Shown: positions 10,880-19,427, counted from the stretch's first letter. The stretch: DNA of 64,000 nucleotides from Streptomyces ochraceiscleroticus (GCF_000720485.1 NZ_JOAX01000008.1:1-64000); one strand, 5' to 3'. Numbers and translations are program-made. Notes: generated from the letters alone by a model not told the origin.

Positions 10880-11794
10880 TCAGTCCTCCTTGCGGCCCAG
10901 CCCGAACCAGCGGGCCTGGACGATGGTCGCCACCGCGATGATCAGCGCGAGGATCACCGCGCCCGCGCTGCCCAGCCCGAGGTTCTGCTCGCTGCCGAGC
11001 GCGATGTAGTACAGGTAGACCAGCGGCGGCCGGGCGTACGGCGGATAACCGCGGGCGTCGGAGAGCAGGTTGTAGAACTCGTCGAACGCCTGGAAGGCGT
11101 TGATGACCAGGAGCAGCACCACCGCCACCGAAGTCGCCCGCAGCTGCGGGAAGGTGATGTGCCGGAAGGTCTGCCAGCCGGGCTTCGCGCCGTCCACCGC
11201 GGCCGCCTCGTACAGCCGCGGGGAGATCCGCTGCAGCCCGGCCAGGAAGAGGATCATGTAGAAGCCGGCCTGCAGCCACAGCCGTACGGTGACGATCACC
11301 AGCCAGTACCAGGGCGGGTCCGTCGTCGACAGCCATGCCGTCTGGTCCGCGCCGAACCACCCCAGCACGGTGTTGACCAGCCCGAACCGCACCCCGTTGA
11401 AGATCGACAGCTTCCACACCAGCGAGGCGACCACGTAACTGCACGCGGTGGGCAGGAAGAAGACCGACCGGAAGAACGCCTGCGCGATCCGCACCCGGTT
11501 CACCATCAGCGCCAGCCCGAGCGACAGCGCATACGTCGCCGGCACGATGAACGCCGAGAACAGCAGGAACGTCCCCAGACTGCTGAGAAACGCGTCGTCG
11601 CCCAGCATCGAGACGTAGTTGTCCAGCCCGACGAACGTCGTCGGCGTCACGGTGTTGTGCGCGTCGAAGAAGCTGAGCCAGACGCTCCACAGCAGCGGTA
11701 CGTACGTGAACAGGGCCAGCCCGACCGCGAACGGGCCGACGAACACCCAGAACCACAGGTTGCGGTTCTGGGGCCCCAGCAGGCTGCGGATCAC
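10880..11794 (-). CDS. Carbohydrate ABC transporter permease (MalF/UgpA type)
   Basis: 304 residues, beginning VIRSLLGPQNRNLWFWVFVG at GTG 11794. Six hydrophobic segments and an EAA-like loop (LYEAAAVDGAKPGWQTFRHITFP) identify the first permease of a CUT1 ABC importer. The GTG overlaps the TGA of the solute-binding protein in a 4-bp GTGA, so the start is set by coupling; longer in-frame extensions would lie entirely inside the upstream gene. Works with the MalG-type permease at 10037 and the lipoprotein at 11791. Confidence 0.9.
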   Translation of the reverse strand: MIRSLLGPQNRNLWFWVFVGPFAVGLALFTYVPLLWSVWLSFFDAHNTVTPTTFVGLDNYVSMLGDDAFLSSLGTFLLFSAFIVPATYALSLGLALMVNRVRIAQAFFRSVFFLPTACSYVVASLVWKLSIFNGVRFGLVNTVLGWFGADQTAWLSTTDPPWYWLVIVTVRLWLQAGFYMILFLAGLQRISPRLYEAAAVDGAKPGWQTFRHITFPQLRATSVAVVLLLVINAFQAFDEFYNLLSDARGYPPYARPPLVYLYYIALGSEQNLGLGSAGAVILALIIAVATIVQARWFGLGRKED

Positions 11795-13059
11795 TTCTTC
11801 TTGACCCGTTCCAGCTCCGCGTTGGTCTTGCGGACGACCGACTTCAGCTCCGACTCCGGGTTCGCGCCGTCCTTGATGATGCGGCTGACCGCGTCCTGGT
11901 AGGCGGTCTTGGCGGCGGTGGTCCACAGCAGCGGCTCGGAGTGGCCGAGGTCGGTGGCGTACGAGACGGCGTCGGCGGCCGCGCCGGAGCGCAGCTCCTT
12001 CGCCTTCTCGGCGAGGGAGATCCGGGCCGGGATGTGGAAGCCGTAGGAGAGCGCGAAGTCGCGCTGGTAGTCCGTGCGGTCGATCCACAGCCACTTCGCG
12101 AAGGCCACCGCCTCCTTCTTGTGCTTGCTGCGCGCGCTGACCGCCGAGCCGTACGCGCCGACCGGCACGGCGTCCTTGCCGCCGGAGCCGTCCTTCGGGA
12201 AGGGCAGCACGCCGAAGTCGTCCCCCAGTGCCTTCTTCACCTGCGGCAGCGCCCACAGCCCCGACCACTGCATCGCGGTCAGCCCCTGGGTGAGCGCGTC
12301 CGGGTCGGACCAGTCGGTGGGGGCGCCGAGGAGCAGGGACTTGTCGGCGTACAGCTCATGGATCTTGCCGAGCGTGCGGGCCGCGGCCGGGTCGTCGAAG
12401 CCGGTCTTGCCGTCCTCGGTGATGATCGAAAGGCCGGCGGCGTGGAGCGGGGTGCCGCCGAGGGCGCCCGCGCCGCCGTCGTTCCCCAGGAACAACCCCT
12501 TGACCTTGTCCTTCTTGCCCTTGGCGGTCAACTCGCGGGCGGCGTCGACCAGTTCGTCCAGCGTCCGGGGCGGCTTCACCCCGGCGTCCGCCAGCATGCT
12601 CTTGCGGTAGTAGAGCAGCTGCATGTCGATGACCTGGGGGATGGACCAGATCTTGTCCTGCCAGATCTTGGGCGCGAGGACGGCCTGGTTGAAGTCGTCC
12701 TTGACGGGCTCGACGGCGGACGTCAGGTCGACGACCTGGCCGCCGCGGATCTGGTCCAGCGTGGGGCCGTTGACCTCGAAGACGTCGGGGCCCGAGTCGG
12801 TCAGCAGGGCGGCGGCGGTCTGCCGGTCGTAGTCGCCGGGCCGCCACTGGACGGTGACCTGCGCCTTGTCGTACGCATCGGCGTACCGTTTCACCGCCTG
12901 CTCGGTGCCGGACTCGCCGTACTGGTGGTACCACTGGCTCAGCGCCGGGCCCGAACCTCCGCCGCTCCGGCCGGTGTTGGAGCCGCAGGCCGCCAGTGCG
13001 CCGGTGAGCGCGATACCGCCGCCGGCCGCCAACAGCCGCCGTCTGCCGATGTCCGTCAT
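11791..13059 (-). CDS. Extracellular solute-binding lipoprotein of a sugar ABC importer
   Basis: 422 residues. The signal peptide GRRRLLAAGGGIALTGALAAC ends in an LxxC-type lipobox (ALAAC), so the protein is lipid-anchored outside the membrane; the RRR near the front leaves Tat export possible. The body is a family 1 solute-binding protein: QWYHQYG near the N-terminus, GPDVFEVNGPTLDQ, then WSIPQVIDMQLLYYRK. The ligand cannot be deduced. It is the first gene of a three-gene importer operon. The start ATG 13059 is preferred over the longer frame because the signal peptide then starts at once. Paired palindromes upstream could be its operator. Confidence 0.92.
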   Translation of the reverse strand: MTDIGRRRLLAAGGGIALTGALAACGSNTGRSGGGSGPALSQWYHQYGESGTEQAVKRYADAYDKAQVTVQWRPGDYDRQTAAALLTDSGPDVFEVNGPTLDQIRGGQVVDLTSAVEPVKDDFNQAVLAPKIWQDKIWSIPQVIDMQLLYYRKSMLADAGVKPPRTLDELVDAARELTAKGKKDKVKGLFLGNDGGAGALGGTPLHAAGLSIITEDGKTGFDDPAAARTLGKIHELYADKSLLLGAPTDWSDPDALTQGLTAMQWSGLWALPQVKKALGDDFGVLPFPKDGSGGKDAVPVGAYGSAVSARSKHKKEAVAFAKWLWIDRTDYQRDFALSYGFHIPARISLAEKAKELRSGAAADAVSYATDLGHSEPLLWTTAAKTAYQDAVSRIIKDGANPESELKSVVRKTNAELERVKKK

Positions 13060-13080
13060 GCCTGCTGTCCCCCAGCGCTC

Positions 13081-13122
13081 GTCGATGATCGACCCGGTGC
13101 GGCGACCACTCTGCCGCACCGG
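13081..13122. terminator. Two adjacent palindromes between the pca operon and the ABC operon
   Basis: A perfect interrupted palindrome with 10-bp arms (CCGGTGCGGC at 13094-13103, 9-nt spacer, GCCGCACCGG at 13113-13122) lies about 90 bp beyond the pcaL stop. Directly next to it is GTCGAT-G-ATCGAC at 13081-13093. The long one suits a terminator for the minus-strand pca operon, though no T-tract follows. The short one, 22 bp upstream of the solute-binding protein start, may be an operator. Confidence 0.5.
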
Positions 13123-13212
13123 TGTGATGCACGCATGGCAACAACGTGAAACGCGCAACAGATCATTCCGGACGGGGGACCCGCTGGGGCATCGCCTCCC
13201 TCGCCGCGCGGG

Positions 13213-14388
13213 TCACTCCAGCTCGGCGAGCACCTCCTGGGCGATGCCGAATGCGGCGTTGGCGGCCGGGACGCCGCAGTAGATGGCGCTCTGGAGGAGG
13301 ACCTCGCCGATCTCCTCGGGGGTGAGGCCGTTGCGTACCGCAGCGCGTACGTGCATGCCCAGTTCGGCGTGGTGGCCGTGGGCGACCAGGGCGGTCAGCG
13401 TGATGCAGCTTCGGGTACGGCGGTCCAGGGTGTCGCCGGTCCAGATCTCGCCCCAGGCGTAGCGGGTGATGAAGTCCTGGAAGCGGGTGGTGAACGGGGT
13501 CTTCTTGGCCTCGGCGCGGTCCACGTGCGCGTCGCCCAGGACAGCGCGGCGGACGGCCATGCCGGCGGCGTGCCGGCCCGCGTCGTCGGCCGGTGCCTCG
13601 TCCGTCCCGGCCCCGGCGTCCGGACCCGGCGCGAAGTGCGCGGCCAGCGCGGCGGTCACCGGGCCCGGCCGGTCCACGCCCGCGAGGTGGTAGGCGTCCG
13701 CGACCTCGGTGAGGCTCGCGCCGGGGATGCCGTCGGCGATCTCGCGGGCGTGCGCGGGCGGCGTCGCCGGGTCCTCGCGGCCGGCGACGACCAGCGTGGG
13801 GGCGGTGATGCCGGCGAGCCGGTCGCGGATGTCGTACGAGGCGAGCGCCTCGCAGCAGGCGGCGTAGCCGGCCGGGTCGGTGTCCAGCAGGTCCTTGATC
13901 AGGGCCTGCCCGCGGTGCGCCGCGGCGAACTCGGGCGCGAACCAGGTGCCCGGACGGCTGGTCGCCATGGCCTCCGTACCGTCCTCGCGGACCAGCGCGG
14001 CCCGCTCCCGCCAGGTGTCCGGGCCGCCGAAGTGCGCCGAGGAACAGACCACGGCCAGCCGGGTCAGCCGCTCGGGGTGGTCGGCGGCCAGCGTCAGGCC
14101 GACCGCGCCGCCGATGGAGATCCCGGCGTACGCGAAGGTGTCCCAGCCCTGCGCGTCGGCCAGCCCCAGCACGAGCCGGGCCAGGTCGGCCATGGTCGCC
14201 TCGGCGGGCACCAGGCCGGCCGCCGAACCGCCGTGCCCCGGCAGGTCCCAGCGCAGCACGCGGTGGGTCCGGGTCAGGGCCGCGAGCTGCGGCTCCCAGA
14301 CGTCGAGCGAGGTGCCGATGGACGGGCCGAGGATCAGCGGCGGGGCGTCCTGCGGTCCGTCCAGCCGGTGGTGGGGGAGCTCGGTCAT
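13213..14388 (-). CDS. pcaL: Fused 3-oxoadipate enol-lactonase / 4-carboxymuconolactone decarboxylase
   Basis: 391-residue bifunctional enzyme of the beta-ketoadipate pathway. The N-terminal alpha/beta hydrolase (about 1-255) has the oxyanion region GPSIGTSLDVWEPQL, the nucleophile elbow AGISIGGA and the catalytic His in AYHLAGVD; this hydrolyses beta-ketoadipate enol-lactone. The C-terminal decarboxylase (about 275-391) includes TTRFQDFITRYAWGEIWTG and the end LLQSAIYCGVPAANAAF, converting 4-carboxymuconolactone to the enol-lactone. The fused form is known from streptomycetes and rhodococci. It is the last gene of the operon, 63 bp after pcaB. Confidence 0.95.
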   Translation of the reverse strand: MTELPHHRLDGPQDAPPLILGPSIGTSLDVWEPQLAALTRTHRVLRWDLPGHGGSAAGLVPAEATMADLARLVLGLADAQGWDTFAYAGISIGGAVGLTLAADHPERLTRLAVVCSSAHFGGPDTWRERAALVREDGTEAMATSRPGTWFAPEFAAAHRGQALIKDLLDTDPAGYAACCEALASYDIRDRLAGITAPTLVVAGREDPATPPAHAREIADGIPGASLTEVADAYHLAGVDRPGPVTAALAAHFAPGPDAGAGTDEAPADDAGRHAAGMAVRRAVLGDAHVDRAEAKKTPFTTRFQDFITRYAWGEIWTGDTLDRRTRSCITLTALVAHGHHAELGMHVRAAVRNGLTPEEIGEVLLQSAIYCGVPAANAAFGIAQEVLAELE

Positions 14389-14451
14389 GTGGGGGCCTCC
14401 TCGGGGGAGTTGCGGGTACGGATGGGGAGCGGGTGCCCGGCGGGGCCGCGG

Positions 14452-15852
14452 TCAGGCGCCGGTCGGGCCCGGCCGGCGCAGCGCGCGGGCGGTGAGGACG
14501 GCCGCCGAGCCGGTGTACGCGGCCGGGTCGGCCAGTGCGGCCAGCTCGTCCGGGGGCAGCGCGCCGGCCACTTCCGGGTCGGCGCGCAGCACGTCGGCCA
14601 GCGTGCGGTCCTGCTCGACGGCGGTGCGGGAGGCGCGGGTCAGCGCGGCCTTGGCCGCCTGCCGGCCGAGTACCGGCGCGAGCGCGGCGGACAGCCGCTC
14701 GGCGGCCATCAGCCCCTTGGTCCGCATGAGGTTCGCGCGCATCCGGTCGGGGAAGACGCGCAGGCCCTCGGCCAGCGCGGCGGCGTGTTCGGCGGCGCCG
14801 CCGACCAGCCGCAGCAGCTCGCGCAGCGGCTGCCATTCGGCGTGCCAGGCGCCGGCCGGGCGCTCGTCCTCGGCGGCCAGCGACCCCAGTACGGTCGCGG
14901 CGAGCCCCGGCGCCTGCCGCGCGGCGGCGGCGAGCAACGTGGCGCGTACCGGGTTGGCCTTGTGCGGCATCGCGGACGAGCCGCCGCCGCTGCCCTCGGC
15001 GACCTCCCCGCACTCGGTACGGGAGAGCACCAGCACATCCGCGGCGATCTTGCCGAGCGCGCCGGTGGCGAAGGCGAGCGCGGCCGCCAGGTCGGCGACG
15101 GGCGTCCGCAGTGTGTGCCAGGGGAGCGTCGGCTCGTCGAGCCCGGCCTCCGCCGCGTACGCGGCGATCAGCCGCTCCCCGTCCTCGGGCGCGAACGTCT
15201 CCGACAGCGCGCCGAACGCGGCCAGCGTCCCGGCCGCGCCGCCCAACTGGGCCGGCAGCCGGACCGCGGCCAGTCGCTCGTACGCGTCCAGGACCAGCGT
15301 CCGCCAGCCCGCCGCCTTCAGCCCGAAGGTGGTCGGCACGGCGTGCTGGGTGAGGGTGCGGCCCGGCATGACCGTCTCGCGGTGCGCGTCCGCCAGCCCG
15401 TACAGCGCGGTCGCCGTACGGTCCAGGTCATCCAGTACGGACGCCACCGTCCGCCGTGCGACCAGCATCGCGGCGGTGTCCCAGATGTCCTGGCTGGTGG
15501 CGCCCCGGTGGACGTACGCGGCGGCGTCCGGCGCGCTCTCCTTCACGGCGGCGGTGAGGTCCGCGACCAGCGGGATCACCGGGTTTCCGCCGGAGCGGGC
15601 GCGCAGCGCCAGGTCACGGACGTCGAAGCGGTCGGCGCGGGCCGCCGCCGTCACGGCCTCGGCCGCGGCCGCCGGAGCCTCGCCGAGCGTGGCCTGCGCC
15701 CGGGTGAGCGCGGCCTCGGCGTCCAGCATGCCCTGGAGGAACGCGGCGTCTCCGGTCGCGGCCTCGGCCGCCGAGCCGGCCCGGACGGGGGCCAGCAGCC
15801 CCACGTCCGCGGGCCCGGCCACGGATCCCTCGATGGGGTCAGTCGAAGGCAA
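14452..15852 (-). CDS. pcaB: 3-carboxy-cis,cis-muconate cycloisomerase
   Basis: 466-residue member of the fumarase/aspartase superfamily. The family signature GGGSSAMPHKANPVR is present, with the flexible catalytic loop serine. An upstream conserved block is HRGATSQDIWDTAAMLV. Converts 3-carboxy-cis,cis-muconate to 4-carboxymuconolactone, the step between PcaHG and PcaL. Its first 14 bp overlap the end of pcaG, showing translational coupling. The length is within the bacterial PcaB range. Confidence 0.95.
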   Translation of the reverse strand: MPSTDPIEGSVAGPADVGLLAPVRAGSAAEAATGDAAFLQGMLDAEAALTRAQATLGEAPAAAAEAVTAAARADRFDVRDLALRARSGGNPVIPLVADLTAAVKESAPDAAAYVHRGATSQDIWDTAAMLVARRTVASVLDDLDRTATALYGLADAHRETVMPGRTLTQHAVPTTFGLKAAGWRTLVLDAYERLAAVRLPAQLGGAAGTLAAFGALSETFAPEDGERLIAAYAAEAGLDEPTLPWHTLRTPVADLAAALAFATGALGKIAADVLVLSRTECGEVAEGSGGGSSAMPHKANPVRATLLAAAARQAPGLAATVLGSLAAEDERPAGAWHAEWQPLRELLRLVGGAAEHAAALAEGLRVFPDRMRANLMRTKGLMAAERLSAALAPVLGRQAAKAALTRASRTAVEQDRTLADVLRADPEVAGALPPDELAALADPAAYTGSAAVLTARALRRPGPTGA

Positions 15853-16429
15853 GGAAGACCGTCTCCTTGTCGCCCTGGAGGTGGATGTCGAAGCGGTACG
15901 TGCGGTGCTTGTCCGCCTCGGCCCTGGCGAGAAGAGTCTCCCGCCGCGCGGGCTCCAGACCCGACAGCAGCGTGTCGCCGGCGGGCTCGTCGAGGTAGGC
16001 GCGGGTGAAGAGGTGGTGCAGGAGGCCGCGCGCGAAGACGCAGACGGAGAGGTACGGCGCGCCGCCGGGCGGCAGCGTGCGGACCGCGTAGTGCCCGTCG
16101 GCGTCGGTGGGCACCCGGCCGAAGCCGGTGAAGTCCACGCCGTTGCGGCCGTAGTAGCCGCCGGTCACCGGGTCGCGGCGGAGCGAGCCGGGCGCTCCGG
16201 TGAGCGAGCCGTCGGGCGCCGCCTGCCAGAACTCCAGCAGCGCGTCCGGGATCGGGTCGCCGGCGCCGTCGTACACGTATCCGTGCACGGTGATCGTGTC
16301 CGGGTGGCCGGCGGGGGCGATCTCGCCGCCGTCGGGGAAGGGCAGCGCGTACCCGTAGAAGGGGCCCACCGTGTGCGAGGGGGTGGGGGGAAGCGTCCCG
16401 TTGGTCTCCATCAGGCTCTGCTCCGACAT
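15839..16429 (-). CDS. pcaG: Protocatechuate 3,4-dioxygenase alpha subunit
   Basis: 196 residues, normal for the alpha subunit. It opens with PTPSHTVGPFYGYALPF, characteristic of the N-terminal region lining the active site, and has the dioxygenase beta-barrel segments GYVYDGAGDPIPDALLEFWQA and GFGRVPTDADGHYAVRTLPPG. The alpha subunit lacks the iron ligands carried by PcaH. Together they cleave protocatechuate between the hydroxyls to 3-carboxy-cis,cis-muconate. The ATG overlaps the pcaH stop as TGATG. Confidence 0.96.
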   Translation of the reverse strand: MSEQSLMETNGTLPPTPSHTVGPFYGYALPFPDGGEIAPAGHPDTITVHGYVYDGAGDPIPDALLEFWQAAPDGSLTGAPGSLRRDPVTGGYYGRNGVDFTGFGRVPTDADGHYAVRTLPPGGAPYLSVCVFARGLLHHLFTRAYLDEPAGDTLLSGLEPARRETLLARAEADKHRTYRFDIHLQGDKETVFLAFD

Positions 16430-17196
16430 CAGCGGCCCTCCTCGATCCAGGTGGCGGACGGACCGTCCAGGACGATGTCCCAGCGGTAGCCCAGCGAGAA
16501 CTCCGGCTGGGACAGGTCGTGGTCGTAGGTGGCGATCAGCCGCTGCCGGGCCGACTCGTCGGTCACCGAGCGCAGGATCGGGTCGTACGGGAACAGCGGG
16601 TCGTTCGGGAAGTACATCTGCGTGACCAGGCGCTGGGTGAACGCGTCGCCGAAGAGCGAGAAGTGGATGTGCGCAGGGCGCCAGGCGTTGGCGTGGTTGC
16701 GCCAGGGGTAGGCCCCGGGCTTGATGGTGGTGAAGGAGTAGCTGCCGTCGTCGCCGGTCAGCACCCGTCCCACACCGGTGAAGTTGGGGTCCAGCGGCGC
16801 GGGGTGGTCGTCGCGCTGGTGGGCGTACCGGCCCGAGGCGTTGGCCTGCCAGACCTCGACGAGCTGGCCGCGCACGGGACGGCCACGGCCGTCCAGCAGC
16901 CGCCCGGAGACGGTGATCCGCTCGCCGAGCGGCTCGCCGTGGTGCTGCTTGGTGAGGTCGTTGTCCAGGGCGGTGACGTCGGTGGTGCCGAAGGCAGGAC
17001 CGGACAGTTCGACGGTCTCCGGGTCGCCGTGCACCGCGACCAGCGGCTGCTTGGGGTGGCGCAGCGCGCTGGAGCGGTACGGGGCGTAGTCGCGCGGCGG
17101 GTGGTGCGCGGCGGGCGCGCCGCCGGCCCGCGCCTTGTCGTACGCGTCCTGCAGCTCGGTCACTTCACGGTCGATGTCGTGCTGGGTGAGTGCCAT
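16429..17196 (-). CDS. pcaH: Protocatechuate 3,4-dioxygenase beta subunit
   Basis: 255 residues; catalytic subunit of intradiol ring cleavage. The four non-haem Fe(III) ligands can be placed: Tyr in ASGRYAHQRD, Tyr in GAYPWRNHANAWRPAHIHFS, and both His of the HIH in the same segment. FTGVGRVLTGDDGSYSFTTIKPG is the barrel segment between them. It forms the mixed oligomer with PcaG, to which it is coupled by a TGATG overlap. Only nine bases separate it from the pcaJ stop, leaving no room or remnant for pcaF at this position. Confidence 0.97.
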   Translation of the reverse strand: MALTQHDIDREVTELQDAYDKARAGGAPAAHHPPRDYAPYRSSALRHPKQPLVAVHGDPETVELSGPAFGTTDVTALDNDLTKQHHGEPLGERITVSGRLLDGRGRPVRGQLVEVWQANASGRYAHQRDDHPAPLDPNFTGVGRVLTGDDGSYSFTTIKPGAYPWRNHANAWRPAHIHFSLFGDAFTQRLVTQMYFPNDPLFPYDPILRSVTDESARQRLIATYDHDLSQPEFSLGYRWDIVLDGPSATWIEEGR

Positions 17197-17205
17197 GGTG
17201 GTCTC

Positions 17206-17985
17206 CTACCTCTTCCCTGCTGCCTTGAGCGCGCGCAGCGCGGCCAGCTCCTCGGTGGTGGGCGGGGCGGTGGTGCCCACCTCGTCCGCGACCCGCAGCT
17301 CCCAGCCGGTGGCTTCCCGCACCTGGTCGACGGTGACGCCGGGGTGCAGCTCGGTCAGGACCAGCTCGGCGGTCTCCGGGTCCGGGCGCAGCACGCCGAG
17401 GTCGGTGATGACGGCGGTGGGACCGGCGCCCGGCATGCCGAGCGCGGCGCGGTCCTTGGGTCCGGCGCCGTGCCCGAGGGTGGTGACGAAGTCCAGTGCC
17501 CGCACGAAGTTACGGGTGGAGTGGCGCAGCACCATCAGCACCTTGCCGCAGTTGGAGGCGATCTCCGGGGCGCCGCCCGCGCCGGGCAGCCGGCCCTCGG
17601 GCCTGTCCGGGCCGCGGTTGACCACGGTGGTGTTGATGTTGGCGTACCGGTCGACCTGGGCGGCGCCGAGGAAGCCGACGTCGATCCGGCCGCCCTGCAG
17701 CCAGTAGTTGAACATCTCCGGTACCGGCACCACCGCGTCGGCGGTCTCGGCCAGTTCGCCGTCGCCGATGGACAGCGGCAGCGCGGTCGGCTTGGACCCG
17801 ATCGTGCCGGACTCGTAGATGAGGACCAGGTCCGGATTGACGGTGGCGCGGGCCAGGTTGGCGGCGGTGCTGGGCAGGCCGATGCCGACGAAGCAGGTCT
17901 TCGCACCGGCCAGCGCGCGGGCCGCGTTGACCTCCATCAGCTCGTCGCGGGTGAACTCGGTCTCGGTGACGGGCGCTTCGGACAT
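17206..17985 (-). CDS. pcaJ: 3-oxoadipate CoA-transferase subunit B
   Basis: 259-residue subunit. The family active-site region ESGTIGSKPTALP contains the Glu of the ESG motif that forms the gamma-glutamyl-CoA thioester. GGRIDVGFLGAAQVDRYANINTTVV is also diagnostic. The ATG at 17985 overlaps the pcaI TGA (TGATG), so the much longer open frame upstream is rejected. With PcaI it activates 3-oxoadipate using succinyl-CoA. Confidence 0.95.
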   Translation of the reverse strand: MSEAPVTETEFTRDELMEVNAARALAGAKTCFVGIGLPSTAANLARATVNPDLVLIYESGTIGSKPTALPLSIGDGELAETADAVVPVPEMFNYWLQGGRIDVGFLGAAQVDRYANINTTVVNRGPDRPEGRLPGAGGAPEIASNCGKVLMVLRHSTRNFVRALDFVTTLGHGAGPKDRAALGMPGAGPTAVITDLGVLRPDPETAELVLTELHPGVTVDQVREATGWELRVADEVGTTAPPTTEELAALRALKAAGKR

Positions 17986-18830
17986 CAGGCGTTCGCTCCT
18001 TCGGCGTCGGCCACGGGCGCCTGCGCGCCGCGCACCTGCGTCTCGATCCACTGGGTGAAGGCGTCGCGGTCCCGCGCGATGGGGTCCCATGCCTGGTAGA
18101 AGGCGTTGTCGCGGACGGTGTAGCCGGTGGCGTACGAGGGGTGGGCGCCGCCGGGCACGGGTGCGACCGCGTCCAGTACCCAGGTCGGCAGGACGACGCC
18201 GCCGGGGCGCGGCTCCAGCTCGTCCACGATCTCCTCGACGGTGACCAGCACCCGGCTCGCGGCGAGCGCGGCCTCCTTCTGCACGCCGGTCAGGCCCCAC
18301 ATCTGCACGTTGCCCGCGCGGTCGGCCTGCTGGGCGTGGATGACGGTGACGTCGGGGTTGAGCGCTGCGACGGCCGCCAGCTTCTCGCCGGTGAACGGGC
18401 AGGTCACGGTCGAGACGGTGTCCGTACGGCTGGGAATGTCGCTGCCGCGGTAGCCGCGCAGGACGGCGAACGGGAGCTTGGAGGCGCCCGCGACGTAACG
18501 GTTCGCCATGCCGGCGTGGCTGTGCTCGTCCAGCTCCAGGGGGCGCGGCCAACCGTTCTCGACGGCGTCGCGGAAGCGGTGCAGCGAGCCGACGCCGGGG
18601 TTGCCGCCCCACGAGAAGACCAGCTTCTTCACCAGCCCCGCGCCGATGAGCTGGTCGTAGATGACGTCCGGCGTCATCCGGGCGAGGGTCAGGTCGGTGA
18701 TGCCCTGGCGGATGATCTCGTGCGCCGCTGCGAACGGGATCAGGTGGGTGAAGCCCTCCATGGCGACGGTGTCCCCGTCGTGGATGAGGTCCGCCACGGC
18801 GTCGTGGAGGCTGCGAATCTCGGCCATCAT
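17985..18830 (-). CDS. pcaI: 3-oxoadipate CoA-transferase subunit A
   Basis: About 281 residues. Typical features are VADLIHDGDTVAMEGFTHLIPFAAAHEIIRQG near the start, then FSWGGNPGVGSLHRFRDAVE, followed by HAGMANRYVAGASKLPF. It is the first gene of the operon. The start has three in-frame choices, GTG 18833, ATG 18830 and ATG 18827; the GGAG ribosome site overlaps the GTG, so one of the ATGs is likelier. The promoter faces pcaV across about 100 bp with a perfect palindrome inside. Partner of PcaJ. Confidence 0.94.
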   Translation of the reverse strand: MMAEIRSLHDAVADLIHDGDTVAMEGFTHLIPFAAAHEIIRQGITDLTLARMTPDVIYDQLIGAGLVKKLVFSWGGNPGVGSLHRFRDAVENGWPRPLELDEHSHAGMANRYVAGASKLPFAVLRGYRGSDIPSRTDTVSTVTCPFTGEKLAAVAALNPDVTVIHAQQADRAGNVQMWGLTGVQKEAALAASRVLVTVEEIVDELEPRPGGVVLPTWVLDAVAPVPGGAHPSYATGYTVRDNAFYQAWDPIARDRDAFTQWIETQVRGAQAPVADAEGANA

Positions 18831-18851
18831 CACTCCGCTAGTGGAAAATGC

Positions 18852-18863
18852 TCAGTGCACTGA
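18852..18863. promoter_or_regulatory. Putative PcaV operator in the pcaI-pcaV gap
   Basis: TCAGTGCACTGA is a perfect 12-bp palindrome in the divergent gap, about 20 bp from the pcaI start. A related half-site TTCAGTGGGC follows at 18871-18880. Position and symmetry fit a MarR-type repressor controlling both directions. That PcaV binds here is inferred. Confidence 0.55.
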
Positions 18864-18934
18864 CTAATTCTTCAGTGGGCCGTAGACTTCCATCAAGGTT
18901 CTGATTCGTCAATGGTTCGCTTACGGGAGGCTCG

Positions 18935-19372
18935 ATGGCTGCGGTCGATCTGAACACCCATCCCGGGCATCTGGCCCGCCGCCTGCAGCAGGCGCATTCG
19001 CTGCTGTGGGGCGCGATGGTGTCCGAGGAGATCACCTCGCCGCAGTTCGCCGTGCTCAACGCGCTGGTCGAGAAGCCGGACATCGACCAGCGCACGCTGA
19101 GCGAGCACGTCCACCTGGACCGCTCGACCATTGCCGACGTGGTCGCCAGGCTGGTGCGGCGCGGCCTGGTGGAACGGGTGCGAGACCCGCACGACGGCCG
19201 CCGCAACGTCCTCAAGCTCTCCGACGAGGGCGCCCGCCTGCACCGCAAGCTCGTCACGCGCACGACCCGCATGAACCGGGTCTTCCTCGCCCCGCTGGAC
19301 GAGGACGAGCAGGAGACGCTGCTGCGCCTGATCGGCCGGGTCGCGGACGCGGCGGAGGAGCTGCGGGGCTAG
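18935..19372 (+). CDS. pcaV: MarR-family repressor of protocatechuate catabolism
   Basis: 145-residue MarR regulator. The winged helix is TLSEHVHLDRSTIADVVARLVRRGLVERVRDPHDGRRN. The N-terminus MAAVDLNTHPGHLARRLQQAH matches the Streptomyces PcaV pattern, and Arg15, shown in S. coelicolor PcaV to contact protocatechuate, is conserved here (HLAR15R). It is divergent from pcaI, as in S. coelicolor. Expected function: represses the pca operon until protocatechuate binds. GGGAGG precedes the ATG. Confidence 0.92.
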   Translation: MAAVDLNTHPGHLARRLQQAHSLLWGAMVSEEITSPQFAVLNALVEKPDIDQRTLSEHVHLDRSTIADVVARLVRRGLVERVRDPHDGRRNVLKLSDEGARLHRKLVTRTTRMNRVFLAPLDEDEQETLLRLIGRVADAAEELRG

Positions 19373-19401
19373 CGGGCCGGGGCTGCGGTCCGCGGGGCCG
19401 C

Positions 19402-19418
19402 GGTCCGTACAGCGGACC
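19402..19418. promoter_or_regulatory. IclR-type palindrome copy between convergent genes
   Basis: GGTCCGTACAGCGGACC, identical over all 17 bases to the site at 20304-20320. It lies between the 3' ends of pcaV and the iclR gene. With 6-bp complementary arms it could also work as a small hairpin, so a terminator role is possible. Confidence 0.5.
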
Positions 19419-19427
19419 CGCCGGCGC

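Noticed and set aside
7958..11902. 1314-codon plus-strand open frame
   Set aside because: It runs opposite the PhoX-like, dioxygenase and ABC genes, is extremely rich in Arg/Gly/Val/Gln and has no domain; a shadow of several minus-strand genes.
13351..16489. Long plus-strand open frames across the pca operon
   Set aside because: They oppose well-supported pcaL, pcaB and pcaG with intact active-site motifs; composition is low-complexity.
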